From Rhodococcus sp. 14-2483-1-2 (GTDB lineage: Bacteria > Actinomycetota > Actinomycetes > Mycobacteriales > Mycobacteriaceae), in the NCBI RefSeq assembly GCF_002259405.1, contig NZ_NPFW01000003.1, positions 1 to 64,000 of the forward strand: a DNA stretch of 64,000 nucleotides, given 5' to 3'. Below, piece by piece: positions 34,163 through 43,519 of the stretch. The notes beneath the pieces are model-generated. The model made no database searches. It saw only the letters and a program-made list of their open reading frames with translations, and was not told where the DNA came from. The position numbers and the translations under genes were made by a program. Position 1 is the first letter of the stretch; each line of letters opens with the position of its first letter.

Positions 34163-35833
34163 ATGCCGGTTGACCGTTACACGGTGGGAGTCGATTTCGG
34201 CACGCTCTCCGGCCGGGCCGTCGTCGTCCGGGTCTCGGACGGTGCCGAGATCGCCTCTGCCGTGCACGATTACCGTCACGCGGTGCTCGAAGAGACACTG
34301 CCTGGCGGCACGGTCCGATTGCCCGACGCGTGGGCACTGCAGGTGCCCGACGACTATCGCGACGTCCTGCGTCGTGCGGTCCCGGCTGCGCTGGCTGCCG
34401 CCGGCGTCGAACCCGAGCAGGTGGTCGGCATCGGTACCGACTTCACCGCGTGCACCATGGTCCCCACCTACGCCGACGGCACTCCGTTGTGTGAGGATCC
34501 GCGCTTCGCCGATCGACCGCACTCGTACGTGAAATTGTGGAAACACCATGCAGCACAGGGGCAGGCGGACCGCATCAACGATCTCGCTGCGCGTCGCGGA
34601 GAGAGTTGGCTCCCTCGCTACGGCGGACTGATCTCCTCGGAATGGGAGTTCGCCAAGGCGCTGCAGATTCACGAGGAAGATTCCGAGATCTACGACGCGA
34701 TGCACCGATGGGTCGAAGCGGCCGATTGGATCGTCTGGCAGCTCTGCGGACGCTACGTACGCAACGCGTGCACCGCCGGATACAAGGGCATCTATCAGGA
34801 CGGGCACTACCCGTCCGTGGACTTCCTCACCGAACTGGCACCGGACTTCGGTTCCTTCGTCGCCGACAAACTCGATCAGCCGCTGGGCGAGTTGGGTTCG
34901 TGCGCAGGTACGTTGACCGCCGAGGCTGCGCAATGGACCGGACTGCCGGAGGGCATCGCCGTCGCTGTCGGCAACGTCGATGCGCACGTGACGGCACCCG
35001 CGGCCGGCGCGGTCGAACCGGGGCGGATGGTCGCCATCATGGGAACCTCGACATGCCATGTGATGAGTTCGACCGTTCTGAAGGAAGTTCCCGGCATGTG
35101 CGGGGTGGTGGACGGCGGAATCATCGCCGGATCCTTCGGCTACGAGGCGGGCCAGAGCGGCGTCGGTGACATCTTCGGATGGTTCACGCGCACCTCGGTT
35201 CCCGCGTCCTACAGCGAGGCGGCGGCCGCGGCAGGTGAGTCGGTACACGAACACCTGACTCGGCTCGCGCAGATGCAGGACGTGGGTGAGCACGGGCTCG
35301 TCGCGCTCGACTGGCACAGCGGGAACCGGTCGGTCCTGGTGGACCACGAACTCTCCGGGCTCGTCATCGGAACCACGTTGGCGACACGTCCCGAGGACAC
35401 CTACCGAGCGCTGCTCGAGGCCACGGCATTCGGAACCCGCGTCATCGTCGAAACGTTCCGCAACAGTGGAGTTCCGGTCGAGGAGTTCGTGGTGGCGGGT
35501 GGTCTGGCCCGCAACCCGCTGCTCATGCAGATCTACGCCGATGTGTTGCGAATGCCGTTGTCGGTCATCGCGTCCGCCCAGGGCCCGGCCCTGGGATCCG
35601 CCATTCATGCCGCGGTGGCCGCCGGGTGCTATTCCGATGTGCCCGTCGCATCGAAATCGATGGGCAAGGTACGTCGGGCCGCATTCGTACCCGACGAATC
35701 GCGATCGAAAGCCTACGACGCACTCTTCGAGATCTATCTGGAGTTACACGACCGATTCGGCAGAGACGTGCCGACCATGCGCCGTCTCCGAGCGCTTCGA
35801 CGTGACGCACTGACCCGAAAGGTGGATGCGTGA
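34163..35833 (+). CDS. araB: L-ribulokinase
   Basis: The 556-residue FGGY-family kinase phosphorylates L-ribulose to L-ribulose 5-phosphate with ATP. The FGGY N-terminus YTVGVDFGTLSGRAVVVRV and the AraB-specific region VVGIGTDFTACTMVPTYADG are clear, as are IMGTSTCHVM and VVAGGLARNPLLMQIYADVL near the C-terminus. AAGGAG lies six bases upstream of the ATG at 34163; the longer frame from 33959 is not protein-like. It is first in the araB-araD-araA operon, whose gene order matches Gram-positive arabinose clusters. A LacI-type operator lies just upstream. Confidence 0.95.
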   Translation: MPVDRYTVGVDFGTLSGRAVVVRVSDGAEIASAVHDYRHAVLEETLPGGTVRLPDAWALQVPDDYRDVLRRAVPAALAAAGVEPEQVVGIGTDFTACTMVPTYADGTPLCEDPRFADRPHSYVKLWKHHAAQGQADRINDLAARRGESWLPRYGGLISSEWEFAKALQIHEEDSEIYDAMHRWVEAADWIVWQLCGRYVRNACTAGYKGIYQDGHYPSVDFLTELAPDFGSFVADKLDQPLGELGSCAGTLTAEAAQWTGLPEGIAVAVGNVDAHVTAPAAGAVEPGRMVAIMGTSTCHVMSSTVLKEVPGMCGVVDGGIIAGSFGYEAGQSGVGDIFGWFTRTSVPASYSEAAAAAGESVHEHLTRLAQMQDVGEHGLVALDWHSGNRSVLVDHELSGLVIGTTLATRPEDTYRALLEATAFGTRVIVETFRNSGVPVEEFVVAGGLARNPLLMQIYADVLRMPLSVIASAQGPALGSAIHAAVAAGCYSDVPVASKSMGKVRRAAFVPDESRSKAYDALFEIYLELHDRFGRDVPTMRRLRALRRDALTRKVDA

Positions 35834-36510
35834 TGACCGTCGTCGACGACGTACGCGAAGTCATCGAGGAGATCCGCCGCGACGTATGCACCCTGCACGC
35901 CGAGCTGGTGCGATACGGACTGGTCGTGTGGACGGCAGGCAACGTCTCGGCGAGGGTCCCCGGCCGGGACCTGATGGTCATCAAGCCCAGTGGCGTCTCC
36001 TACGACGACCTCACGCCCGGCAACATGGTGGTGTGCGATCTGCACGGCAGGGTGGTCGAGGGTGACCATGCACCGTCCTCGGACACCGAGGCCCAGGCCT
36101 ATGTCTACCGGCACCTCGAACACATCGGCGGTGTGGTGCACACACATTCGCCGTATGCGGTGGCGTGGGCGGCCCGAGGAGAACCCATTCCGGTCGTCAC
36201 CACGATGTGCGCAGACGAATTCGGCGGAGACATTCCGGTCGGCCCCTTCGCGGTGATCGGCGACGACTCGATCGGACGCGGCATCGTCGATACCCTCGCC
36301 GACAGTCGATCTCCGGCGATCCTCATGCAGAACCACGGTGTCTTCGCGGTCGGTCCATCCGCCCGATCCGCGGTGAAGGCCGCGGTCATGTGCGAGGACG
36401 TCGCCCGATCGGTACACCTGGCGTATCAACTGGGACAACCACTTCCCATTCCGAGCTCGAAGGTCGACGCACTCTACGACCGTTACCAGAACGTCTACGG
36501 CCAGCGCTGA
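35833..36510 (+). CDS. araD: L-ribulose-5-phosphate 4-epimerase
   Basis: The 225-residue class II aldolase-family zinc enzyme converts L-ribulose 5-phosphate to D-xylulose 5-phosphate. The zinc site is seen in [18 protein letters not shown] and the later His of [12 protein letters not shown]. The N-terminal [20 protein letters not shown] and [11 protein letters not shown] are typical of the fold. Its ATG shares one base with the araB stop (TGATG), so translation is coupled; a GTG three bases earlier is possible. The araA gene starts 37 bp downstream. Confidence 0.95.
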   Translation: MTVVDDVREVIEEIRRDVCTLHAELVRYGLVVWTAGNVSARVPGRDLMVIKPSGVSYDDLTPGNMVVCDLHGRVVEGDHAPSSDTEAQAYVYRHLEHIGGVVHTHSPYAVAWAARGEPIPVVTTMCADEFGGDIPVGPFAVIGDDSIGRGIVDTLADSRSPAILMQNHGVFAVGPSARSAVKAAVMCEDVARSVHLAYQLGQPLPIPSSKVDALYDRYQNVYGQR

Positions 36511-36547
36511 CCGGCGCGCCGAATTCTCTTTCCACGGAGGTACCCCC

Positions 36548-38032
36548 ATGTCCGAAATATGGTTTCTCACCGGTAGCCAAAGCCTCTACGGCCCCGAGAC
36601 CCTCGAGCAGGTAGCAGTTCAGTCTCGCGAGATCGCGGATAAACTCGATGCGGCACTGCCCGTCTCGGTGGTCTGGAAGCCGGTGCTGCTCGACGCGTCG
36701 TCGATCCTGCGCTGCATGCGCGAGGCGAACGCCGCCGACGAATGCGTGGGCGTCGTGACCTGGATGCACACCTTCTCCCCCGCCAAGATGTGGATTGCCG
36801 GACTCGACGCGTTGGACGTTCCGCTGCTGCACCTGCACACGCAAGCCGGAATGTCGTTGCCGTGGTCGACGATCGACATGGAGTTCATGAACCTGAACCA
36901 GGCCGCCCACGGCGACCGCGAGTTCGGGCACGTCGAATCTCGGGTGGGTGTTCTGCGCACGATCGTGGCAGGCCACGTCGACAATCCCGCGGTGATCGAG
37001 CGTGCGGAGCAGTGGGTGCGAGCAGCTCTCGGTCGCGCGGAGCTGAGGTCGTTGTGCCTGGCTCGTTTCGGCGACAACATGCGCGACGTCGCAGTGACGG
37101 AGGGCGACAAGGTCGAAGCGCAGTTGCGATTCGGGGTGTCCGTCAACACCTACGGAGTCAACGATCTGGTCGAGGTCGTGGACGGTGTGAGCGATTCGGC
37201 CGTGTCGGACCTCGTCGACGAATACCGGTCGCTGTACGACATCGCACCGAGCCTCGACAAGGGCGGTGACCGCCACGACTCGCTTCGGTACGGTGCCCGC
37301 GTCGAAGCCGGACTGCGGCAGTTCCTCACCGAGGGTGGATTCAAGGCCTTCACCACCAACTTCGAGGATCTCGGTGGGCTTCGCCAATTGCCCGGACTCG
37401 CGGTGCAGCGCCTGATGGCCGACGGCTACGGCTTCGGCGGTGAGGGCGACTGGAAGACCTCGATGCTGTTGCGCGCCATGAAGGTGATGGCCGAGGGCCT
37501 CGACGGTGGAACGTCGTTCATGGAGGACTACACCTACAACCTCGTCCCGGGGGCGGAGAAGATCCTCGGCGCACACATGCTCGAGGTGTGCCCCTCGATC
37601 ACCACCTCCCGGCCCACCCTGGAGATCCATCCACTGTCCATCGGCGGCCGCGAAGACCCCGTCCGCCTGCGCTTCACCGCCGATCCAGGCCACGGCGTTG
37701 TGGTCGGACTCTCGGACGTCGGTGAACGATTCCGGTTGACGGCCAACGTGATCGACGTCGTCGAGCCCGACGAGGCTCTCCCGAAGCTGCCGGTCGCCTG
37801 CGCCGTATGGGAACCGCAGCCCTCACTCGCGGTGTCAGCGGAATCCTGGCTGACGGCCGGGGCACCCCACCACACAGTGCTGAGTACCGCGATCGGTTTG
37901 CCTGTGCTGGAGGCATTCTCGGACATGATCGGGGTCGAGTTGCTCACCATCGATTCCGCAACCACGACACGAGGATTCCAACAGACACTGCGCTGGAACG
38001 CGGCATACCACCGACTCGCGGCCAGACTGTAG
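36548..38032 (+). CDS. araA: L-arabinose isomerase
   Basis: The 494-residue enzyme isomerises L-arabinose to L-ribulose, the first step of the pathway. The start [19 protein letters not shown], the [20 protein letters not shown] region, and the catalytic and metal-binding residues in [12 protein letters not shown] and [11 protein letters not shown] are all as in AraA. Length is normal. GGAGG precedes the ATG. It is the last gene of the operon and converges on the hydroxyacid dehydrogenase 13 bp away. The operon has no transporter or arabinose regulator in this window. Confidence 0.96.
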   Translation: MSEIWFLTGSQSLYGPETLEQVAVQSREIADKLDAALPVSVVWKPVLLDASSILRCMREANAADECVGVVTWMHTFSPAKMWIAGLDALDVPLLHLHTQAGMSLPWSTIDMEFMNLNQAAHGDREFGHVESRVGVLRTIVAGHVDNPAVIERAEQWVRAALGRAELRSLCLARFGDNMRDVAVTEGDKVEAQLRFGVSVNTYGVNDLVEVVDGVSDSAVSDLVDEYRSLYDIAPSLDKGGDRHDSLRYGARVEAGLRQFLTEGGFKAFTTNFEDLGGLRQLPGLAVQRLMADGYGFGGEGDWKTSMLLRAMKVMAEGLDGGTSFMEDYTYNLVPGAEKILGAHMLEVCPSITTSRPTLEIHPLSIGGREDPVRLRFTADPGHGVVVGLSDVGERFRLTANVIDVVEPDEALPKLPVACAVWEPQPSLAVSAESWLTAGAPHHTVLSTAIGLPVLEAFSDMIGVELLTIDSATTTRGFQQTLRWNAAYHRLAARL

Positions 38033-38045
38033 CGCCTGACACCAG

Positions 38046-39044
38046 TCAGACGATTCCGCCGGCGACTCGGTCGAACCGTCGCGGTTCGACGTCGGTGTTG
38101 ACCAGGTAGACCGGCCGTCCGTTCGTCACGGTCTCGACTGCATTACGTGCGGTCTTGGTGCGGATCTCGACCTCGGATTCTTCGGAATACCACGCGCAGT
38201 GAGGCGAGAGAACCGTGTTCTCGAACAGGGCGAATTCGTGGTTCACCGGAAGCGGCTCCTGTGCGAACACGTCGAGTCCTGCACCGGCGATCGACCCCGT
38301 GCGCAGAGCGACGGCCAACGCGTCTTCGTCCAAAATGCCTCCACGAGAGGTATTCACCAAGAAGGCAGTGGACTTCATCGAGGCCAACTCGGTGGCTCCG
38401 ATGAGCCCGCGGGTGGAGTCGGTCAGTGGGGCGTGAACGGAGACCACATCCGACAGCCGCATCAATTCGGCCAGATCCACCGGTCGAACCCCCAATTCTT
38501 CCGCCCGCTGAGCCGTCAAGTACGGATCGTAAGCAATGGGTTCCATACCGAAGGCCCGCATCTTGAAGGCGAGCCGCTGGGGAATGTTGCCGAACCCGAC
38601 CAAACCCAGGAGTCCACCGCGCAACCTGTGCAGTGGTGCCGCGGCCTGATAGTTCCACTCCCCCGATCGAAGAGCCCGGTCGTACTTAACCAAGCCCCGC
38701 GACAGTGACAGAATCATGGCCGCAGCGTGATCGGACACATCGTCGAGCGACCCGTCGGGCACGTTTGCGACCATGATTCCGGCTGCTGTCGCCGACGCCA
38801 CGTCGATGGTGTTCACTCCGATTCCGTATCGGCAGATCACTCGACAGTTTCTCAGACGCGTGATGAACTCCTGATCGATTGTCACGTACTGGTTGATGAC
38901 AGCGTCGGCGTCCTCGCACGCAGCTATCAGATCTTCTCGAGACGCGAACGGGCCGGCGACGAGTTCGATGTCGTGACCTTCGAGCACACCCAACTCTGGT
39001 TTCAGGTCGGGGAATTCGTAGTCGGTAATGACGATCTTCGGCAT
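38046..39044 (-). CDS. D-isomer-specific 2-hydroxyacid dehydrogenase (CtBP-like)
   Basis: The 332-residue NAD enzyme reduces 2-oxoacids to D-2-hydroxyacids or the reverse. The NAD motif LVGFGNIPQRLAFKMRAFG is present, with the catalytic Arg in FLVNTSRGGILDEDAL, Glu in FAQEPLP and His in SPHCAWYS. It is about 30 bp downstream of the lyase gene, in the same operon. Opposite them lie a GntR regulator and an MHS transporter. The group looks like a pathway for an imported hydroxy acid or dicarboxylate. Exact substrate unknown. Confidence 0.88.
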   Translation of the reverse strand: MPKIVITDYEFPDLKPELGVLEGHDIELVAGPFASREDLIAACEDADAVINQYVTIDQEFITRLRNCRVICRYGIGVNTIDVASATAAGIMVANVPDGSLDDVSDHAAAMILSLSRGLVKYDRALRSGEWNYQAAAPLHRLRGGLLGLVGFGNIPQRLAFKMRAFGMEPIAYDPYLTAQRAEELGVRPVDLAELMRLSDVVSVHAPLTDSTRGLIGATELASMKSTAFLVNTSRGGILDEDALAVALRTGSIAGAGLDVFAQEPLPVNHEFALFENTVLSPHCAWYSEESEVEIRTKTARNAVETVTNGRPVYLVNTDVEPRRFDRVAGGIV

Positions 39045-39074
39045 GGTCTGACTCCTCGGTGTGGTCGAAACGAT

Positions 39075-39941
39075 TCAGAGAGCGCCGAATTCGTTGTCGA
39101 GCTTCTGGTGATACGGCAGCCCGACGATGTCGGAATACTCCGCGTAGGTGATTGCGTCGTTGCCGGCGGTGATCACGCCGGTCTCGTGCAGGTCGAGCAA
39201 CGACTTTCGCATCGCTGTCGCTGCCGAGAAGAGGGCAGTCAGGGCATAGAAGACAACCGAGAACCCCCGCTCCTCGAGATCCGACGCCGACAGAGTTGCG
39301 GCCTCGGTGCCGTCCACCAGAGAGACCACCTTCGGTCCGGCGAGATTCTCGGCCACGTAATCGACGTCGTACCGCGTCTTCACCCCATCCACGAAGACCA
39401 GGTCAGCACCGGCATCTCGGTATCGTTTCGCCCTGGCGATCGCGTCCTCGTGGCCCGTGGCTGCCAGCGCGTCTGTCCGCGCTATCACCAGGAGTGATCC
39501 GCCCTTGCGGGCCGCGACAGCCGCTTCGATACGCCGAGCACTTTCTTCCATCGGCATGAGACGAATGCCAGCCATTTGACCACACCGCTTAGGCGCAATC
39601 TGGTCTTCGAGGTGGATGGCGGCGACACCTGCTTGGATGTATTCCTGAACGGTCCGGTCGATGTTGGACGGGCCTCCGTAGCCGGTATCGGCGTCGGCAA
39701 TGACTGGGATAGACGTGCTGCGCACCATGTTTCGCGCATGCTCGGTCATCTCGGTCTGCGTGAGCAGGCCGATGTCCGGCATCCCGAGCCGGGATGCTGT
39801 CGCACCGAACCCAGTCATGTAGACCGCCGGAAAACCCGCGCTCTCGACCAGTCGCGCCGAAAACGAGTCGAATGCGCCCGGGGCGCGGACGATCGGGGCA
39901 CCGGGTGAGATCAGAGTTCCTAGTGTGTCGGCTGCATGCAC
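39075..39941 (-). CDS. Isocitrate lyase/PEP-mutase-family lyase
   Basis: The 288-residue TIM-barrel enzyme belongs to the ICL/PEPM family. The metal loop IADADTGYGG (about 81-90) and the active-site loop PKRCGQM (117-123, Cys120) are intact, so it is a C-C lyase of the 2-methylisocitrate or dimethylmalate lyase kind, or an oxaloacetate decarboxylase. The GTG at 39941 with AGGAG seven bases upstream is the start; the longer frame is unlikely. It leads an operon with a D-2-hydroxyacid dehydrogenase and is divergent from a GntR gene. Confidence 0.88.
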   Translation of the reverse strand: MHAADTLGTLISPGAPIVRAPGAFDSFSARLVESAGFPAVYMTGFGATASRLGMPDIGLLTQTEMTEHARNMVRSTSIPVIADADTGYGGPSNIDRTVQEYIQAGVAAIHLEDQIAPKRCGQMAGIRLMPMEESARRIEAAVAARKGGSLLVIARTDALAATGHEDAIARAKRYRDAGADLVFVDGVKTRYDVDYVAENLAGPKVVSLVDGTEAATLSASDLEERGFSVVFYALTALFSAATAMRKSLLDLHETGVITAGNDAITYAEYSDIVGLPYHQKLDNEFGAL

Positions 39942-40034
39942 GAATGTGCTCCTGATGTGGTCGGTGGTGGACGGTCGAGAACCGCGAGAGGGGGACCGCC
40001 GCGTGAGCTGCATTCCCGGTTTCTAGGACACTAG

Positions 40035-40046
40035 ATTGACGTCAAT
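40035..40046. promoter_or_regulatory. Palindrome ATTGACGTCAAT in lyase/GntR promoter
   Basis: Perfect 12-bp palindrome between the divergent lyase and GntR genes, 91 bp before the GntR ATG. It is a probable binding site for the FCD-type GntR or a partner. Confidence 0.5.
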
Positions 40047-40051
40047 TGGAA

Positions 40052-40064
40052 TGCAAGTCTTGCA
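40052..40064. promoter_or_regulatory. Palindrome TGCAAG-T-CTTGCA in lyase/GntR promoter
   Basis: Perfect 6-1-6 palindrome five bases after the ATTGACGTCAAT site. The two are different sequences, which suggests two binders or a composite operator. Confidence 0.5.
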
Positions 40065-40136
40065 TGCCGACAGGTGGTCGACCTGACGTACATGCCGGTA
40101 CAGTCGAGGCGGCAGGCAGCGAAATCGGGAGAGTTC

Positions 40137-40859
40137 ATGGCACGTGCAGTGCGATCACAGGCTCCATCACTGGCATCGTCGGTGGCCGACACCCTCAGAG
40201 CGTCCATAATCGATGGCAAGTTCGAGCTGGGAGAGGCGCTGTCCGAGGACGCCGTGGCCGAAGCGCTGGGCGTCAGCCGGACTCCGGTCCGGGAAGCGAT
40301 GAGGCTGTTACAACTCCAGGGCCTGGTGACGGTGGTGCCGAAATCGGGAACGTATGTATTCCAACCGACCGAGGACGAAATCGCCGAGCTGTGCGAGTTT
40401 CGCGCGACACTCGAAGTTCGCGCCGCTTCCCTATCCTTCGAGCGCAACCGCGCCGCTACCCTCGTCGACCTTCGCGCCGCCATCGAGGACATGGATGAAG
40501 CCCGCCCCTCACGGGACTCACAGCGGTACGGGAAAGCCGATACATGCTTTCACGAGGCCTTCTTCGATAACTGCGGAAATCGATACCTGCAGAACGCATA
40601 TCGCATGAACCTCACACGAGTTGCTGCGCTCCGCACCCATCTCACGTTTCTCTCCCCCACCGAACCCGAGCGGTCGTTCTCCGAGCATGAACACATGGCC
40701 AGAATTTTCGACTCGGGTAATGCCGGCGATCTCGAACCACTACTCGAAGTGCACATCATGCGAACCCGCGAGATGTACCTGGTCGCTCTAGCGCAGCGCA
40801 CCCACGCGCACTCGGGTTCTCGCGCGGACCGCATGAGACACAAACTTCAGGCGCTGTAG
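40137..40859 (+). CDS. GntR-family (FCD) regulator
   Basis: The 240-residue protein has a winged HTH at about 12-75 (EALGVSRTPVREAMRLLQLQ, then GLVTVVPKSGTYV). An FCD ligand-binding domain follows (about 80-225), with FRATLEVRAASLSFERNRAA and metal-type residues in FHEAFFDNCGN and SEHEHMARIF. FCD regulators bind organic acids. It diverges from the lyase-dehydrogenase operon across two palindromes. An MHS transporter follows 144 bp downstream. Start ATG 40137 has GGGAGAG upstream. It probably controls both flanking units. Confidence 0.92.
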   Translation: MARAVRSQAPSLASSVADTLRASIIDGKFELGEALSEDAVAEALGVSRTPVREAMRLLQLQGLVTVVPKSGTYVFQPTEDEIAELCEFRATLEVRAASLSFERNRAATLVDLRAAIEDMDEARPSRDSQRYGKADTCFHEAFFDNCGNRYLQNAYRMNLTRVAALRTHLTFLSPTEPERSFSEHEHMARIFDSGNAGDLEPLLEVHIMRTREMYLVALAQRTHAHSGSRADRMRHKLQAL

Positions 40860-41003
40860 AAGAGACGCTTGCGGGCTGAGGTGCTCCGTGTCACACTCAT
40901 CTAGTATCCCAGTTGCGGGATCCATGTTGTGGAGTGGAGAGCCTCCACGCCTCATGAAGCCTGAACGCACGGCGTTCCTTCACGAATAGGACCCCAGACC
41001 CAC

Positions 41004-42398
41004 ATGACCGAAACATCGTTCACTCCCGAACAGGAACGGCAGGCACGCAAGGCCGCGTTCGGCAGTTTTGCGGGTGCCGTCATCGATTGGTACGACTTCA
41101 TCCTCTACGGACTGATCGCTGCGCTCGTGTTCAACACCGCCTTCTTCCCCGACGTGAGCCCGGCGATCGGCACCCTTGCCGCATTCGCCACGTTCGGCGT
41201 CGGCTTCTTCTTCCGTCCGCTGGGCGGCATTGTCTTCGGTCACTTCGGGGATCGACTGGGACGCAAAAGGATGCTCGTGATCACCATGCTGGTCATGGGA
41301 CTGGCATCGACCGGAATAGGCCTACTCCCTACATTCGACTCCATTGGATGGTGGGCCCCGGCCATGCTCGTCGTGCTCCGAGCAATTCAAGGATTCGCGG
41401 TCGGCGGTGAGTGGGGCGGGGCGGCATTGATGGCGGTCGAGAGCGCGCCCCCGAAAAAGAAGGCGTTCTACAGCAGCGGCGTACAGGTTGGGTACTCGGT
41501 GGGATTATTGATCGCAACGGGTTCTGTAGCCATTCTCAGTGCAACACTGAGCGACGAGGACTTCAACCAGTGGGGCTGGCGAATTCCCTTCATTGCCAGC
41601 ATCATACTCGTTGCGATAGGCCTGTGGATCCGGTCCAGCGTCAACGAGACAGCGGAGTTCACCGAGAAGGTGGTGAATTCGGATGTCCAGAAGCAGAGAA
41701 AGATTCCGCTTCTCGAGGCCCTCAAAGCACACCCGACCGCATTCCTCAAGATCATCGGACTGCGCTTCGCCGAACTGTTCATCGGCTACATCGTCACCGC
41801 TTTCGCACTGAGCTACGCCACCAACCACACCGAGATCAGCCGCGGCTTCATGCTGGACATCATCCTTGTGGTCGGTGCGCTTGGAATCGTCACGATTCCG
41901 ACGTTCGCATACCTGTCGGATCGGTACGGGCGCAAGAGGATCTACGTATTCGGCTCTGTGGTCGGTGCAGTCTGTGCGGCTCCGTTCTTCATGGCAATGG
42001 ACAACGACTCTCTGGTCGGTACGGCGATACTCGCCGTAGTCCTGTTCAATATCGGCCACGACTCGGTCGTCAGCGCTCAGCAGCCACTGTTCACCGAGAT
42101 GTTCGGTGCCGAATACCGCTACAGCGGTGCCGGAGTCGGCTACCAGGTTGCCAGCGCCATTGCCGGGGGCCTCACTCCGTTCATTGCCGCCCTTCTCGTC
42201 GGCATCAACGATGGCGGCTGGTACCTGGTGGCGGCCTACCTCGGAATCGGTTGCGCAGTCTCGGCCGTCATCGCAGCCTCCATCTCTCATGGCGACGCCG
42301 ACTCATCGACCGCAGCGCTCGATGAGTTCGAATCAGAGCGGCCCGGTACCGACGCCCAGGGTCTCCACGACGATGCTATCGGCTCCAGGTCCGTCTGA
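41004..42398 (+). CDS. MHS-family MFS transporter
   Basis: The 464-residue protein has about 12 transmembrane helices and the MHS signatures AGAVIDWYDFILYGLIAALV, FGHFGDRLGRKRMLVI and GWRIPFIASIILVAIGLWIR. It has a short acidic C-terminal tail. The family imports organic acids with protons. It follows the GntR gene on the same strand, and the hydroxyacid dehydrogenase and lyase lie across the divergent promoter, so the transported compound is probably their substrate. Terminator hairpin downstream. Confidence 0.9.
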   Translation: MTETSFTPEQERQARKAAFGSFAGAVIDWYDFILYGLIAALVFNTAFFPDVSPAIGTLAAFATFGVGFFFRPLGGIVFGHFGDRLGRKRMLVITMLVMGLASTGIGLLPTFDSIGWWAPAMLVVLRAIQGFAVGGEWGGAALMAVESAPPKKKAFYSSGVQVGYSVGLLIATGSVAILSATLSDEDFNQWGWRIPFIASIILVAIGLWIRSSVNETAEFTEKVVNSDVQKQRKIPLLEALKAHPTAFLKIIGLRFAELFIGYIVTAFALSYATNHTEISRGFMLDIILVVGALGIVTIPTFAYLSDRYGRKRIYVFGSVVGAVCAAPFFMAMDNDSLVGTAILAVVLFNIGHDSVVSAQQPLFTEMFGAEYRYSGAGVGYQVASAIAGGLTPFIAALLVGINDGGWYLVAAYLGIGCAVSAVIAASISHGDADSSTAALDEFESERPGTDAQGLHDDAIGSRSV

Positions 42399-42422
42399 TT
42401 ATCGAAAAGCGACGAGGAATCG

Positions 42423-42468
42423 GAGTCGGGGTCGGCTGGTCGAGCGTCGAGCCGGCTGACCCCGACTC
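42423..42468. terminator. Terminator hairpin between convergent transporter and TAXI genes
   Basis: Arms GAGTCGGGGTC (42423-42433) and GACCCCGACTC (42458-42468) are perfectly complementary over 11 bp, and the inner bases extend the stem with a mismatch. It lies 24 bp after the transporter stop and can act in both directions. Confidence 0.7.
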
Positions 42469-42555
42469 ATGACCACCTACGTTCGGGATTCGGAGCATCC
42501 GGCCGTGCGCTGCCACCGTCCTCACTCCGAAGATAGTGCAACACAGGATGATCGA

Positions 42556-43494
42556 TCACCCGTGCCGTCGTCGGTATTCCTGTTCGGCTCCGGGGTGCAG
42601 TGGGATGCTGCCGGTCATGACGAGCGACCGCGCGTCGAGAAATTGGCTGCCGATCGCCTGACCGGGAACCAAGCCGGAGGACTGATCGAGAAGCACACTC
42701 ACCAGCGCGGCGACAACGCGGTCCGGAACCTCCGGATGCGCCAGGAGAAGATTCGGAATCCCGACGGTGGTCACCTCCGGATGTTCGCCGTACACGTTCG
42801 CCGGTACCAGCACGGCCTCGTACGCGGTACCGAATTCGCGTCTGAGATCAGCGACGACGGTGCCCAGATCGAGTAGACGAATCGCGGCTCGAGGCTGGGC
42901 AAACGCCGGAGTCGGCAACCCGCCCGCCCACATCACGGCATCGACTTCGTTGGCAGTCAGGGCATCTGCCGCCGAGCTCATCGACAGCTGAACCTGTCCT
43001 ACGGCACCTGCTTCCGCCACACCCGCTGCGCGGAGAACTCGCTGAGATACTTCGGTGGCACCGGATCCCGGGGCACCGATGCTGACGTTTCGCCCTCGCA
43101 GATCGTCCATGGACTCGATGGCCGAGTCCGCGCGCACGGCCACTTGAAAGTAGTTTTCGTAGACGCACCCGACCGCCGCCAGATCTCCGCTCGGGTGACT
43201 GTAGGCGGCGTCCATGAGCGTCAGGGCCAGCTCGGCCTGCCGAGAAACCAACGCCTCGAGGTTGTCGACGGAGCCGGCCGACGTGAGCGGAACGATCTGC
43301 GCTGCATCGGTTTTCGCGGTAGCGTCGGACAGCAATCCGGCGAACTCCCAGAAGAAGCCACCGACCTCGCCTGCCGCGAGGCGCAGCTGCATCGGCGGGT
43401 CCGAGGCGCAGGCACCCACGACGGCAGTGCTCAGGGCCAACAGACCGGCCTGCAACGCCGTTCTACGCGAGAACGACGCTGCGGGATCGGCCAT
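42556..43494 (-). CDS. TAXI-family solute-binding lipoprotein
   Basis: The 312-residue protein has a twin-arginine-type N-terminus (SRRTALQAGLLALS) and lipobox VVGAC, giving a lipidated Cys29. The body matches the TAXI (TRAP-associated extracytoplasmic immunogenic) family: GEVGGFFWEFAGLLSD, ELALTLMDAAYSHPSGDLAA and GAPGSGATEVSQRVLRAAGV. TAXI proteins bind amino acids or dicarboxylates, usually with a 4TM/12TM permease, but none is here. It follows an MHS transporter and is at the end of a run with a histidine kinase and response regulator. It may be a sensory receptor for them. Start is ATG 43494 or GTG 43503. Confidence 0.85.
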   Translation of the reverse strand: MADPAASFSRRTALQAGLLALSTAVVGACASDPPMQLRLAAGEVGGFFWEFAGLLSDATAKTDAAQIVPLTSAGSVDNLEALVSRQAELALTLMDAAYSHPSGDLAAVGCVYENYFQVAVRADSAIESMDDLRGRNVSIGAPGSGATEVSQRVLRAAGVAEAGAVGQVQLSMSSAADALTANEVDAVMWAGGLPTPAFAQPRAAIRLLDLGTVVADLRREFGTAYEAVLVPANVYGEHPEVTTVGIPNLLLAHPEVPDRVVAALVSVLLDQSSGLVPGQAIGSQFLDARSLVMTGSIPLHPGAEQEYRRRHG

Positions 43495-43519
43495 GTCAGT
43501 CACTGTAAGGCGTCGCAGG

